Shown here piece after piece: positions 16,936 through 23,873 of a stretch of DNA of 64,000 nucleotides. The notes below the pieces were generated by a model. That model did not search any database and was not told the origin of the DNA. It worked only from the letters and a program-made list of their open reading frames with translations. The position numbers were made by a program, and so were the translations under genes. The number at the start of each line of letters is the position of its first letter. Position 1 is the stretch's first letter. The stretch is from the NCBI GenBank assembly GCA_965250115.1, contig CBDFNJ010000001.1, positions 1,116,001-1,180,000 of the forward strand, in the 5' to 3' direction. Origin of the DNA: CBDFHB01 sp965250115 (lineage in GTDB: Bacteria > Acidobacteriota > Vicinamibacteria > Marinacidobacterales > SMYC01).

Positions 16936-18119
16936 AAGTCGCTCTAGTGTCGCGTGCACTCGCTCCGCACCACGGTCACGGCGGCCTCGAGCGTCATGTT
17001 GCCGCTCTGAGAAAGTACCTCACGCGGGCGGGGTGCGACGTGACAGTCGTCACGACGCCGATTCCCACTGAAGATCCTGGTGTTCTTACGGTAGCCTATC
17101 GAACCATCCCCTGGCCGCGCGCCAAGGGCTTCGTCGTCCTCGATCGCAACTCGAACTATCTCCTCTGGAGCCTCCGGGCGGCTCGCCGGGTCCTGTCCGA
17201 CGTCGGCCCCGACATCGTGCAGGCCGACGGTGGGGCCGCGTTCGGATTCGCGTGGTACCGAGAAGAGAGCTCGCCGCCACTCGTGCTCCACCCTCATGGG
17301 ATGGAGGAGTTCAAGGCACCCATTGGGAAGCGTCTCGCCTATTGGCCTCTCAGAAAGGCGATTCGGTTCGCGGCGGGCCGTGCGGCACGGGTCCTCGTGC
17401 CCGACGTCTCGATGACGGAGGACGTGTCGTACTACCTCGGGGTCGATAACGCTCGGCTCGCCGTACTCCCCAACGCGATCGATCTGGAAGACGTCGACCG
17501 CGACAAAGGCGACGTGACGCCGTCACGCTTCGGAAGCGCAGCGGGTGAGCGCGTTCTTCTGTCGGTGGGCCGTCTCGAAGCGAACAAGGGATTCACGATT
17601 CTCGCTCGCGCCCTGGGAGCCATCAAGGAGCGGCTCCCGGAACGATGGCGATGGGTCCTCGTCGGAGAGGGACCCGAGCGTGCTGTCATCGAACGGGAAG
17701 TGGTAACGCAAGGCATCGGCCCACACACGACGCTCACGGGGTCGATCGGGGACGCGGATCTATCCGGCCTTTACGAGCGCGCGGAGTTTTTCGTCCATCC
17801 AAGCCTCTACGAGGGAAGCTCGATGGTCACCCTCGAGGCCATGGCCCACCGAAAACCGGTCGTCGCGACCCGTGTCGGAGGGATCCCGGACAAGGTGGTA
17901 GACGGTGGCACGGGGATTCTCGTACCGCCCGCAGACGTCGAGGCCCTCGCGAGCGCCATCGAGGTCGCGATGACCATGCCCGAGGAGCTTGCCGACTGGG
18001 GACGTGAAGGACGACGTCTCGTGGACAAGGTCTTCTCGTGGGAGACGCGGATTCACGAGTTGGTGGCGCTCTACGAGGAGGTCCTGGCTGCCCGTGGGGG
18101 TTCTGGCCGGTTGGCCTGA
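16932..18119 (+). CDS. Family 4 glycosyltransferase, last gene of the glycan operon
   Basis: A 395-residue GT-B protein opening at GTG with the Gly/His-rich LAPHHGHGGLERHVAAL loop. The donor domain has VLLSVGRLEANKGFTILARAL, WVLVGEGPERAVIE and YEGSSMVTLEAMAHRKPVV (E-x7-E). The last five residues (SGRLA) and the stop codon lie inside a 137-bp repeat shared with 21.2 kb, so the C-terminus was probably rewritten when that repeat arrived. It ends the run of overlapping genes that began at 8153. Confidence 0.88.
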   Translation: MKVALVSRALAPHHGHGGLERHVAALRKYLTRAGCDVTVVTTPIPTEDPGVLTVAYRTIPWPRAKGFVVLDRNSNYLLWSLRAARRVLSDVGPDIVQADGGAAFGFAWYREESSPPLVLHPHGMEEFKAPIGKRLAYWPLRKAIRFAAGRAARVLVPDVSMTEDVSYYLGVDNARLAVLPNAIDLEDVDRDKGDVTPSRFGSAAGERVLLSVGRLEANKGFTILARALGAIKERLPERWRWVLVGEGPERAVIEREVVTQGIGPHTTLTGSIGDADLSGLYERAEFFVHPSLYEGSSMVTLEAMAHRKPVVATRVGGIPDKVVDGGTGILVPPADVEALASAIEVAMTMPEELADWGREGRRLVDKVFSWETRIHELVALYEEVLAARGGSGRLA

Positions 18120-18236
18120 TACCTATTAGGTACCGAGCGATCGAATCATCGCCTCGACAAAGCGACGTCCGGCTGGATCCCCGCCGCCGGCCGTGAGCGC
18201 TGCCTCGAGCGAGACCCGGGCTTCCTCCTCGCGACC
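18100..18236. repeat. 137-bp direct repeat, copy 1
   Basis: This copy matches 21223-21359 in the same orientation with about seven mismatches, which include the changes ctat/ctgt and gagacc/gcgacc. It includes the last codons of the upstream glycosyltransferase and the antisense of the final 37 codons of the fused spermidine-synthase gene (AALTAGGGDPAGRRFVEAMIRSLGT). Copy 2 is the source, since there it is part of an intact gene. Confidence 0.9.
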
Positions 18237-18247
18237 AGGGAGGCCCT

Positions 18248-18736
18248 TCAGTCCTTCGCGATCGCCTGTGGAGAGTTCTGGATTATCTTCACCGCGGCCA
18301 TCTCGGAGAACCCGAGCAGCAGAAAATAGAACGTCCCCATGAACAAAATGCGGTGGGCCGAGTCGTCGTCGAATAGCCCGCCCGCACCGATGCCCGTCGA
18401 CCAGCCGAAAAGTGGTATCGGCAGAATCCCACCCATGAGCGTGACGATGACGTAGAGGAACATGCCTACCCCGGCGCGCGCTAGAAGCTCCGTGCGTCCG
18501 TGCGCCTTCGCGTTGTTCATGAAAAGCGGGACGAACTTGGTAGCTGTCAGCGTCCAAAAGAAAATGAGCGGCCAATACGTCCCTTGCGAAACGGAAAAAC
18601 CCCATATGAAGAGCGTGTAGAAGCCGGACAACCCCAGAAAAACACCGGCCCGTTTCGGCGCCGGCATTTCGATCATGGACATCGCGGCCAAGAAGGCCGA
18701 GGCGTGGATCACGATGAACTCGATGATCCACAACAA
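18248..18736 (-). CDS. Polytopic membrane protein, C-terminal part downstream of an in-frame TAG
   Basis: The 162-residue frame opens at TTG 18736 (LWIIEFIVIHASAFLAAMSM) and has about four membrane segments. No ATG is available and the frame is continuous, without any gap, with the gene at 18758-19636 across a single TAG. EF-(I/V)-x-IH-(A/S)-(S/G)-AF normally lies in the middle of longer membrane proteins, as far as I recall. I therefore read it as the second half of one gene split by a nonsense codon; a coupled separate gene is the alternative. It ends 12 bp before repeat copy 1. Confidence 0.6.
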   Translation of the reverse strand: MLWIIEFIVIHASAFLAAMSMIEMPAPKRAGVFLGLSGFYTLFIWGFSVSQGTYWPLIFFWTLTATKFVPLFMNNAKAHGRTELLARAGVGMFLYVIVTLMGGILPIPLFGWSTGIGAGGLFDDDSAHRILFMGTFYFLLLGFSEMAAVKIIQNSPQAIAKD

Positions 18737-18757
18737 GCCCAGTTCCGAGAGGATCTC

Positions 18758-19636
18758 CTAGCCGAAGGTGTAAGGCCAGATCCAGAGCGTGAGAAAGAGC
18801 CCTGCGAGCACGAAGTCGGGGCTTGCCACAGCCATGCCGCGTATGCCGAACACAAGCGCTCCGAGGAGGAACGGCACCCCGAGGAAGATCGCCTGGTTTC
18901 GGCGCGATTCTCGGAACCACGCATACCACGGGGCAATGATCCCCGCTTCGACACGCGCCTGATGGAGCACTTCGTCCGTCGGTTCAAGAAGCGCCAGCCC
19001 CTTGTACCCCGCCATGAGATACGTCTTTTCGGATGCGACAAAGAGCTCAGCATCGCTGTAGCCGAACAGCGTGCCGTCGACCAAGACCGGAAGGCGCACC
19101 GTGACGAGATCGTCGGTCCAGGAGACGACCTCGAGCTCCATACGCTTGCTACGGTTCGCATAAAGAAGAATGGGCTTGCGATCGAAACGCAGGCCCCAGT
19201 CTCCAGAGAGCTCCAAGTTCTCACCGAGGCGCACGGAGGACGCCCCTAGGGCGTAGTCGAAACTCGGATTGGGTTGGCGCACGGTCATACTCTTGAACGG
19301 CGAGATGCCTCTCCATTGCGGTCCACAGAAAACGCTCAAGTTGTAGCGGCCGGGAAACACGTCATGGGCGACGCGCACGCGGATTCGATCCGGCCTCCAT
19401 TCGAGCACCTCTAGGCGGCCATATCCGCCACCCATCGCGCCACCATTTACGAGATCGGGCGCGCGGTCGAGCTGCTCCGGACCCCAGTTCCCGAACAGCT
19501 CGAACGTCTTTCTCGGGTCCGTTTCCTCAGTGCTCACTACGTAGTCGAAACCGACGGTGCAGGGCACCGGCTCCTGGGCACGGCTCGGGCGGACCATGGC
19601 CAATAGGAACGCGAAGACGAAGCCGTAGCGTCGCAT
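18758..19636 (-). CDS. Secreted and membrane-anchored protein of unknown function, N-terminal part
   Basis: The start at 19636 (MRRYGFVFAFLLAMVRPSRAQEP) gives a clean signal peptide with cleavage near SRAQ; upstream in-frame codons look non-coding. After about 210 periplasmic residues with two IPT/TIG-like repeats (SVRLGENLELSGDWG, VTVRLPVLVDGTL), membrane segments begin at NQAIFLGVPFLLGALVFGI and LAGLFLTLWIWPYTFG. The frame stops at TAG 18758-18760 but the reading continues in the same frame as a membrane protein. I do not recognise the family as a whole. Confidence 0.65.
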   Translation of the reverse strand: MRRYGFVFAFLLAMVRPSRAQEPVPCTVGFDYVVSTEETDPRKTFELFGNWGPEQLDRAPDLVNGGAMGGGYGRLEVLEWRPDRIRVRVAHDVFPGRYNLSVFCGPQWRGISPFKSMTVRQPNPSFDYALGASSVRLGENLELSGDWGLRFDRKPILLYANRSKRMELEVVSWTDDLVTVRLPVLVDGTLFGYSDAELFVASEKTYLMAGYKGLALLEPTDEVLHQARVEAGIIAPWYAWFRESRRNQAIFLGVPFLLGALVFGIRGMAVASPDFVLAGLFLTLWIWPYTFG

Positions 19637-19818
19637 AGGGATGGGCTGAATAGTGTTCGGTTTGGAAAGGGTCTGTAAACTACTGTACAACATCGTGGGC
19701 GATATCGTGGAGCGCGCGTTCAGTCGACGAGACGCACCGTCTTGATCACGACGAGAACGGAAGGCACGTTCCGCAGATTCTTCCGCTTCGTGTCTTGATG
19801 TTCTCGATGAGCTCAACG

Positions 19819-20016
19819 ATGTCCATACCGTTGCTCCTAGGCTTTTTGCTAGGAGCACCTCTCGAAACGAACTTTCGCCGTGCGCTCATCGTGTCCGAAG
19901 ACGGCGCTTGGATTTTCTTAGAATCACCCGTCAGTGCGGTGCTCTTGGTGACGACGGTCGCGCTCGCAGTCTTTTCAAGAAACCAACGAGACTCACTCGA
20001 AACACCCGGTCGCTAG
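19819..20016 (+). pseudogene. C-terminal tail of a TctA-type tricarboxylate transporter permease
   Basis: The frame reads LLLGFLLGAPLETNFRRAL, IVSEDGAWIFLESPVSAVLL and then a last hydrophobic helix. This fits the conserved TctA ending (LGF.LG..lE.nlRRALl.S.Gd...f...PIs..LL). Only about 65 of roughly 500 residues survive, and no membrane helices upstream are encoded. It overlaps the 3' end of the MazF-type toxin on the other strand. It is a relic of a tripartite transporter locus. Confidence 0.65.
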
Positions 20017-20322
20017 ATTCAGGGCTCGGCAAACTTCGTTCATTTTTTCCCGCGACACCGTACCAACGAATCGCTTGAGGCGAGATTTTTCGACGGTCTG
20101 AACGTGATCCAGATTGATCGCGGAATCCTTCTTTAACCCTTCGTCGATACCTACAACGACTTCGCTCGGCGCGCCATGAATCGTCGATGTGATTGGTGCG
20201 ACCATCACCGTGCGAAGCATGGAGATGACTTCTTGTCGCGTGAGCGCGAGTACCGGGCGCCTTTTGTCCCGGCGCGTGAACGTGTACATCCAAATCTCGC
20301 CTCGATTTAACTGGGAGGCCAT
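19993..20322 (-). CDS. MazF/PemK-type mRNA interferase toxin
   Basis: Starting at the ATG ending 20322 (MASQLNRGEIWMYTF) the protein has 109 residues, the normal MazF length. Hallmarks are RGEIW in strand 1, RRPVLALTRQEVI, VMVAPITSTIHGAPSEV and INLDHVQTVEKSRL. In the family the conserved Arg and Thr/Ser cleave mRNA at short sequences. It overlaps the antitoxin's end by 16 nt and is co-transcribed with it. Confidence 0.9.
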   Translation of the reverse strand: MASQLNRGEIWMYTFTRRDKRRPVLALTRQEVISMLRTVMVAPITSTIHGAPSEVVVGIDEGLKKDSAINLDHVQTVEKSRLKRFVGTVSREKMNEVCRALNLATGCFE

Positions 20323-20540
20323 TCGAGTTCGTCCTCCCAACCCTCGTACTCGTAGCCGAGACCGCCCTTTTTGCCGTAGGCTCGACGATACTGCTCCGCG
20401 ACCGCGCGACGCCGACGTCGCTCCAGATACTCCCTAACCGCGCGCCGCAGTACGGCGGAGCGCCCTTCCCGCTTCACTTCGTCGCTCTCGTCGAGTCGCT
20501 CGAGCAGTTCTTCATCGAACGAGATCTGTATGGGTTTCAT
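20307..20540 (-). CDS. Ribbon-helix-helix antitoxin of the MazF-type toxin
   Basis: The ATG ending at 20540 (MKPIQISFDEELLERLDE) gives 77 residues. PIQISFDEELLERLDES is the ribbon strand and first helix, and REGRSAVLRRAVREYLERRRR forms the second helix (CopG/MetJ fold). The acidic, aromatic tail (GYEYEGWEDELEWPPS) should wrap the toxin. The dimer would bind the palindrome immediately upstream and repress the pair. An upstream extension of the frame runs through the promoter and was discarded. Confidence 0.88.
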   Translation of the reverse strand: MKPIQISFDEELLERLDESDEVKREGRSAVLRRAVREYLERRRRRAVAEQYRRAYGKKGGLGYEYEGWEDELEWPPS

Positions 20541-20575
20541 GTTGATATTATATGTTGGTATATCATATACAGTAT
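20541..20575 (-). promoter_or_regulatory. Candidate operator/promoter of the MazF-type pair
   Basis: An AT-rich tract directly in front of the antitoxin start contains gtatatcatatac (20558-20570), an inverted repeat perfect except for its central base. Such half-sites close to the start are the usual targets of ribbon-helix-helix antitoxins. Binding is inferred. Confidence 0.45.
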
Positions 20576-20688
20576 CGGCCTCAAGCGTCCGAGCATGAGA
20601 TACCCGGGCCGAGGTCGTGTGAACGCGCAAAAAACCCTGTATCATCGCCCTCCAAATCGTTTTCGGCATTCAATCAGGGAGGCGTGCC

Positions 20689-21105
20689 ATGTCGTCGATT
20701 GCCGAAGTTGCGAAAAAATTCTTTGATGCGTGCGAGACCGGAAAAGGCTGGGAGGGATGCAAAGACTACTGTAAGCCCGACGCCACGTTTGCCGCGCAAG
20801 CCGAACCTCTCACCGACGTGAGCAGCTTGGAGCAGTACGCCGAGTGGATGAAGGGCCTGTGCGCGATCATGCCGGATGGCAAGTATGTGGTGAAATCGAT
20901 AGCCACCGACGAAGCGCGCAACAACGTGTGCGCGTTCGGCGTTCTCACTGCCACCCACACCGAAGAGGGCGGGCCGGTTCCACCCACCGGCAAGCAAACG
21001 AGCGCAGACTACGTCTACGTCATGGATTTCGACGGCGACAAGATCAAGCACATGACCAAGATCTGGAACGCCGGATGGACATTGAAGGAGCTTGGCCGGA
21101 CCTGA
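20689..21105 (+). CDS. SnoaL/NTF2-like protein
   Basis: A 138-residue single-domain protein of the NTF2-like cone fold: IAEVAKKFFDACETGKGWEGCKDYCKPDATF (first helices), GLCAIMPDGKYVVKSIATDE, and the last strands DYVYVMDFDGDKIKHMTKIWNAGWTLKEL. Members are small-molecule isomerases, cyclases or plain binding proteins; the pocket residues do not allow a choice. The gene has AGGGAGG six bases before the ATG and is transcribed alone, divergent from the toxin-antitoxin pair. Confidence 0.8.
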   Translation: MSSIAEVAKKFFDACETGKGWEGCKDYCKPDATFAAQAEPLTDVSSLEQYAEWMKGLCAIMPDGKYVVKSIATDEARNNVCAFGVLTATHTEEGGPVPPTGKQTSADYVYVMDFDGDKIKHMTKIWNAGWTLKELGRT

Positions 21106-21135
21106 TCTCAGACGGGTTCTCGCCTAAATCGACGT

Positions 21136-21210
21136 CGTCTCTCAAATTCCTTGATCGACGCTTTCTGGCGACAGTTGAAACACGCCTGGCCGTTTCTGAA
21201 CACCCTCGAC
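21136..21210 (+). pseudogene. Scrap of an integrase-core (DDE) transposase
   Basis: The frame reads SNSLIDAFWRQLKHAW followed by PFLNTLD. This matches the C-terminal part of the rve-type transposase core, where the catalytic Glu region reads (I/F)SNS.IEA.WR.LKH.WLFLN.LD. The catalytic Glu position is Asp here. Only about 25 residues remain, ending 13 bp before repeat copy 2. The remnant shows that another mobile element once stood at this repeat boundary. Confidence 0.55.
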
Positions 21211-21222
21211 AGGCCAGTGGAA

Positions 21223-21359
21223 GTTCAGGCCGGTTGGCCTGAAACCTGTCAGGTACCGAGCGATCGAATCATCGCCTCGACAAAGCGACGTCCGACTGGA
21301 TCCCCGCCGCCGGCCGTGAGCGCTGCCTCGAGCGCGACCCGGGCTTCCTCCTCGCGACC
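21223..21359. repeat. 137-bp direct repeat, copy 2
   Basis: This is the parental copy: 21249-21359 is the intact 3' end of the fused spermidine-synthase gene. The remaining 26 bp lie just downstream of its stop codon. See copy 1 at 18100-18236 for the alignment. Confidence 0.9.
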
Positions 21360-23813
21360 GAGGCGCTGGAGCACCTGCCCGAGGAGCTTTTGCCCTTCGA
21401 AGGTCGCCTCGAGATCCACGGCTTGGCGCGCCTGCTCGAGGGCCTGGTCGAGCTTGCCGCCAGTGAAAAAAGACGCGGCGAGCTCGAGTCGAAGCGCCGC
21501 CTCGGAGTCCACGCCCTCGAGGTGATCGAGGAGATTCGGAGGATAGCTCCTCATCGCATCGAGAATCTCGTCGATCTCGTCGCGGTAGAGGCTCCTTGGT
21601 GCCGAGAGCTCGAGTCGCATGTTGTCGTCCGTATTCGCGGGCGCGTCCCCCGCGAAAGCCGCCGCGACTTTGGCGTCGAGGGTCATGCTTACGAGAACGT
21701 CGGAGGGATACTTCATGTCGGCTCGCTGGAAACTCTCGGCGATGGCCTCCGTCTCGTAGAACTCGAAGAGTCTCTCGAGCGAGAACCTTATGGGCTCTTT
21801 CGCGCCAATCAGGATCAAATCCCCGTCTTTGAACGCGACCGTATGGGGAAAGACCCTTCGGAAGGTCGCGATGAGGGACTTCGTCGATTCTTCAGACATG
21901 CCGTAGAGATGAAACCACTGGCAGAGGATACCGTCCTCAGTCAATCGCGCGGCCGCGGTCTCGAAGAAGTCGAGCGTGAACAGGTTCGCGACTCCGGTGA
22001 GCCAGGGATTGGAAGGCTCCGAGATGATGAGATCATAGAGCGCCTCGCTGCGACCTAGCTCCTTTCTCGCGTCGCCAATCACGAGGCGCACACGCTCATC
22101 CTCGAGCGGCGTTCCGTTGTCCGGCTCGAAGAAGCGAGAGGCTTCGATGACCGCCGGCTCGATCTCGAAGGCATCGACTCGCTCGACGGGATGATCGAGA
22201 ACCGCTCCGACCGTCATGCCGCTTCCCCATCCGATGACGGCGACCCGCTTCGCATCCGTGGCGAGAAGGGGAAGGTGTGCGAGAAGGAGCTGTGTCTGCA
22301 CGTCTCCTTGTCCGTTCGAGGCATCGGTCTTGCCGTTAATCTTCAGGAGCGTGAAGCGGTCGATCTGCTGCACGGCTACCGTCGCCGTCGGACCGTCACG
22401 ATAGAAGAGAATTTCGTGGGCGGCAGCGATCTCGCGAAGCTGGCTGAGATCATACTTCGCGTAGCGTTGTGCACCGCTGTAAATGCCGAAGCTCTTCATG
22501 ACCTGCTCGCCACCCGGATCGAGAGCGAGAATCACGAGGATGAACGACCCGGCCGTGGCACCCGTGGCGACGGAAAAACGCGAGGCGCGGGAGAGCACGA
22601 GAAGCGCGAGGGCAAGGGATGCGATCGCGGCAGCCCGCACGGAGAATTCCACGCCCAAGCTCGCGAGAAACAGGATGGAGGCACTCACGGCGCCGAGCGC
22701 CGAGCCGAGGAGATTGAAGCTATAGAGCCGAGCGACCTGTGAAGCGAGCTCGCCTCCGGCAGGAAGTGCGTCCACCGCGAGGGGCAGCGTCGCACCGAGG
22801 GCCACCGTAGAGGGGAGCATGAGGCAGGAGGCGATAACGAATTGAGAGACGAAGAGCGTGCCCTCACTAGCTTCTATGGACCGGTAGAGGTTGAGAAAGA
22901 GGAACGGAAGACTTCTCGCGACGATCAGGCTGACGAAAGCGAGCGAGGCGGAGGCTACGAGCGCCTTCGCAAGACGCAGTCGGGGCTCGGTCGTCCGGTG
23001 GCGACGGAGATAGGTGGCCGTCAGTGCCGAACCGATCGTGATCCCGAGAAGAAAGGTCGACAACATAATGGATACGCCGTAGAACGACGAGCCGTAGACC
23101 ATGGACAAAGTACGTCCCCAGGCGACCTCGTAAACCATGGCGCTCGCTCCGGACACGGCGACCACGGCAAGCAACATGACGGGCGTTCTCGTGGGTCCGC
23201 TCTCGTCCGGCTCCGTCTCGAGTCCTTGGAGGGCCAACCTTTTGCGAGCGATCAGCAACAGAGCGAATACCGTGAAGTCCAGCCCGGCGCCCATTACGAG
23301 CGTCGCGCTCAGTCCCACCGAGGGGAAGAACCAGAAGATCGAGAACAGCGGACCAAGCACGGCGCCCGCGGTATTCGCGGCATAGAGCTGGCCGATCCTG
23401 ACCGCCGCCGGCTCCTCCGAATGTCCGAGGGCGCGAACGAGGACCGGTAGCGAGGCTCCCATGGCAATCGTGGCAGGCAACAAGGCCGCGAGCGCCATCG
23501 TGAATGCGAGGGTCTGGTTAGGCACCCGTCCGATCGATCCGAGAATCGCGGGCGATGCGAGCGCGTATAGACCGACGGAGCCTTCGAGCACGGCGAAAGT
23601 TACGACGGGATCCCATCGACTCACGAAGCGGCGTCCGGCGAGGGCGGCGCCAATTGCCATACCTCCCATGAACGCGCCGAGTACGACCCCTACAGCCGTG
23701 GCCGTCGTTCCGAGGGAGAGCAGGAGGAGGCGGGTCCAAACCAACTCGAAGACGAGTGCGGCGAGTCCGCTTATGAAAAAAGCGACGAGAAGAATGACGC
23801 GTCGTTGCGGCAC
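21249..23813 (-). CDS. Fused membrane transporter-fold / spermidine synthase-like protein with TPR tail
   Basis: An 854-residue protein in three parts. Residues 1-420 are an MFS-like membrane region starting VILLVAFFISGLAALVFELVWTRLLL, the common opening of this fusion family. Residues about 480-720 are a spermidine synthase-like Rossmann domain (KINGKTDASNGQGDVQTQLLLAHLPLL, AVIGWGSGMTVGAVL, FEIEPAVIEASRFF, LIISEPSNPWLTG). The last 90 residues form one or two TPR-like helices (LAASFFTGGKLDQALEQA). In relatives the substrate is unproven; aminopropyl or methyl transfer is possible. The DxxS/P site reads SEPSNPW, unlike classic SpeE. It is intact and transcribed alone. Confidence 0.85.
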   Translation of the reverse strand: MPQRRVILLVAFFISGLAALVFELVWTRLLLLSLGTTATAVGVVLGAFMGGMAIGAALAGRRFVSRWDPVVTFAVLEGSVGLYALASPAILGSIGRVPNQTLAFTMALAALLPATIAMGASLPVLVRALGHSEEPAAVRIGQLYAANTAGAVLGPLFSIFWFFPSVGLSATLVMGAGLDFTVFALLLIARKRLALQGLETEPDESGPTRTPVMLLAVVAVSGASAMVYEVAWGRTLSMVYGSSFYGVSIMLSTFLLGITIGSALTATYLRRHRTTEPRLRLAKALVASASLAFVSLIVARSLPFLFLNLYRSIEASEGTLFVSQFVIASCLMLPSTVALGATLPLAVDALPAGGELASQVARLYSFNLLGSALGAVSASILFLASLGVEFSVRAAAIASLALALLVLSRASRFSVATGATAGSFILVILALDPGGEQVMKSFGIYSGAQRYAKYDLSQLREIAAAHEILFYRDGPTATVAVQQIDRFTLLKINGKTDASNGQGDVQTQLLLAHLPLLATDAKRVAVIGWGSGMTVGAVLDHPVERVDAFEIEPAVIEASRFFEPDNGTPLEDERVRLVIGDARKELGRSEALYDLIISEPSNPWLTGVANLFTLDFFETAAARLTEDGILCQWFHLYGMSEESTKSLIATFRRVFPHTVAFKDGDLILIGAKEPIRFSLERLFEFYETEAIAESFQRADMKYPSDVLVSMTLDAKVAAAFAGDAPANTDDNMRLELSAPRSLYRDEIDEILDAMRSYPPNLLDHLEGVDSEAALRLELAASFFTGGKLDQALEQARQAVDLEATFEGQKLLGQVLQRLGREEEARVALEAALTAGGGDPVGRRFVEAMIRSLGT

Positions 23814-23873
23814 GTCAAATCATAGACCTAGAAGCGACGTCCCGGCAACACGAGCCGGTAGCCCAGGAGTGGA

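Noticed and set aside
18126..18250. Apparent C-terminal extension (ending AMIRSLGT) of a minus-strand frame over the membrane protein
   Set aside because: It is the duplicated tail of the gene at 21.2-23.8 kb, out of context; the membrane protein frame stops at 18248.
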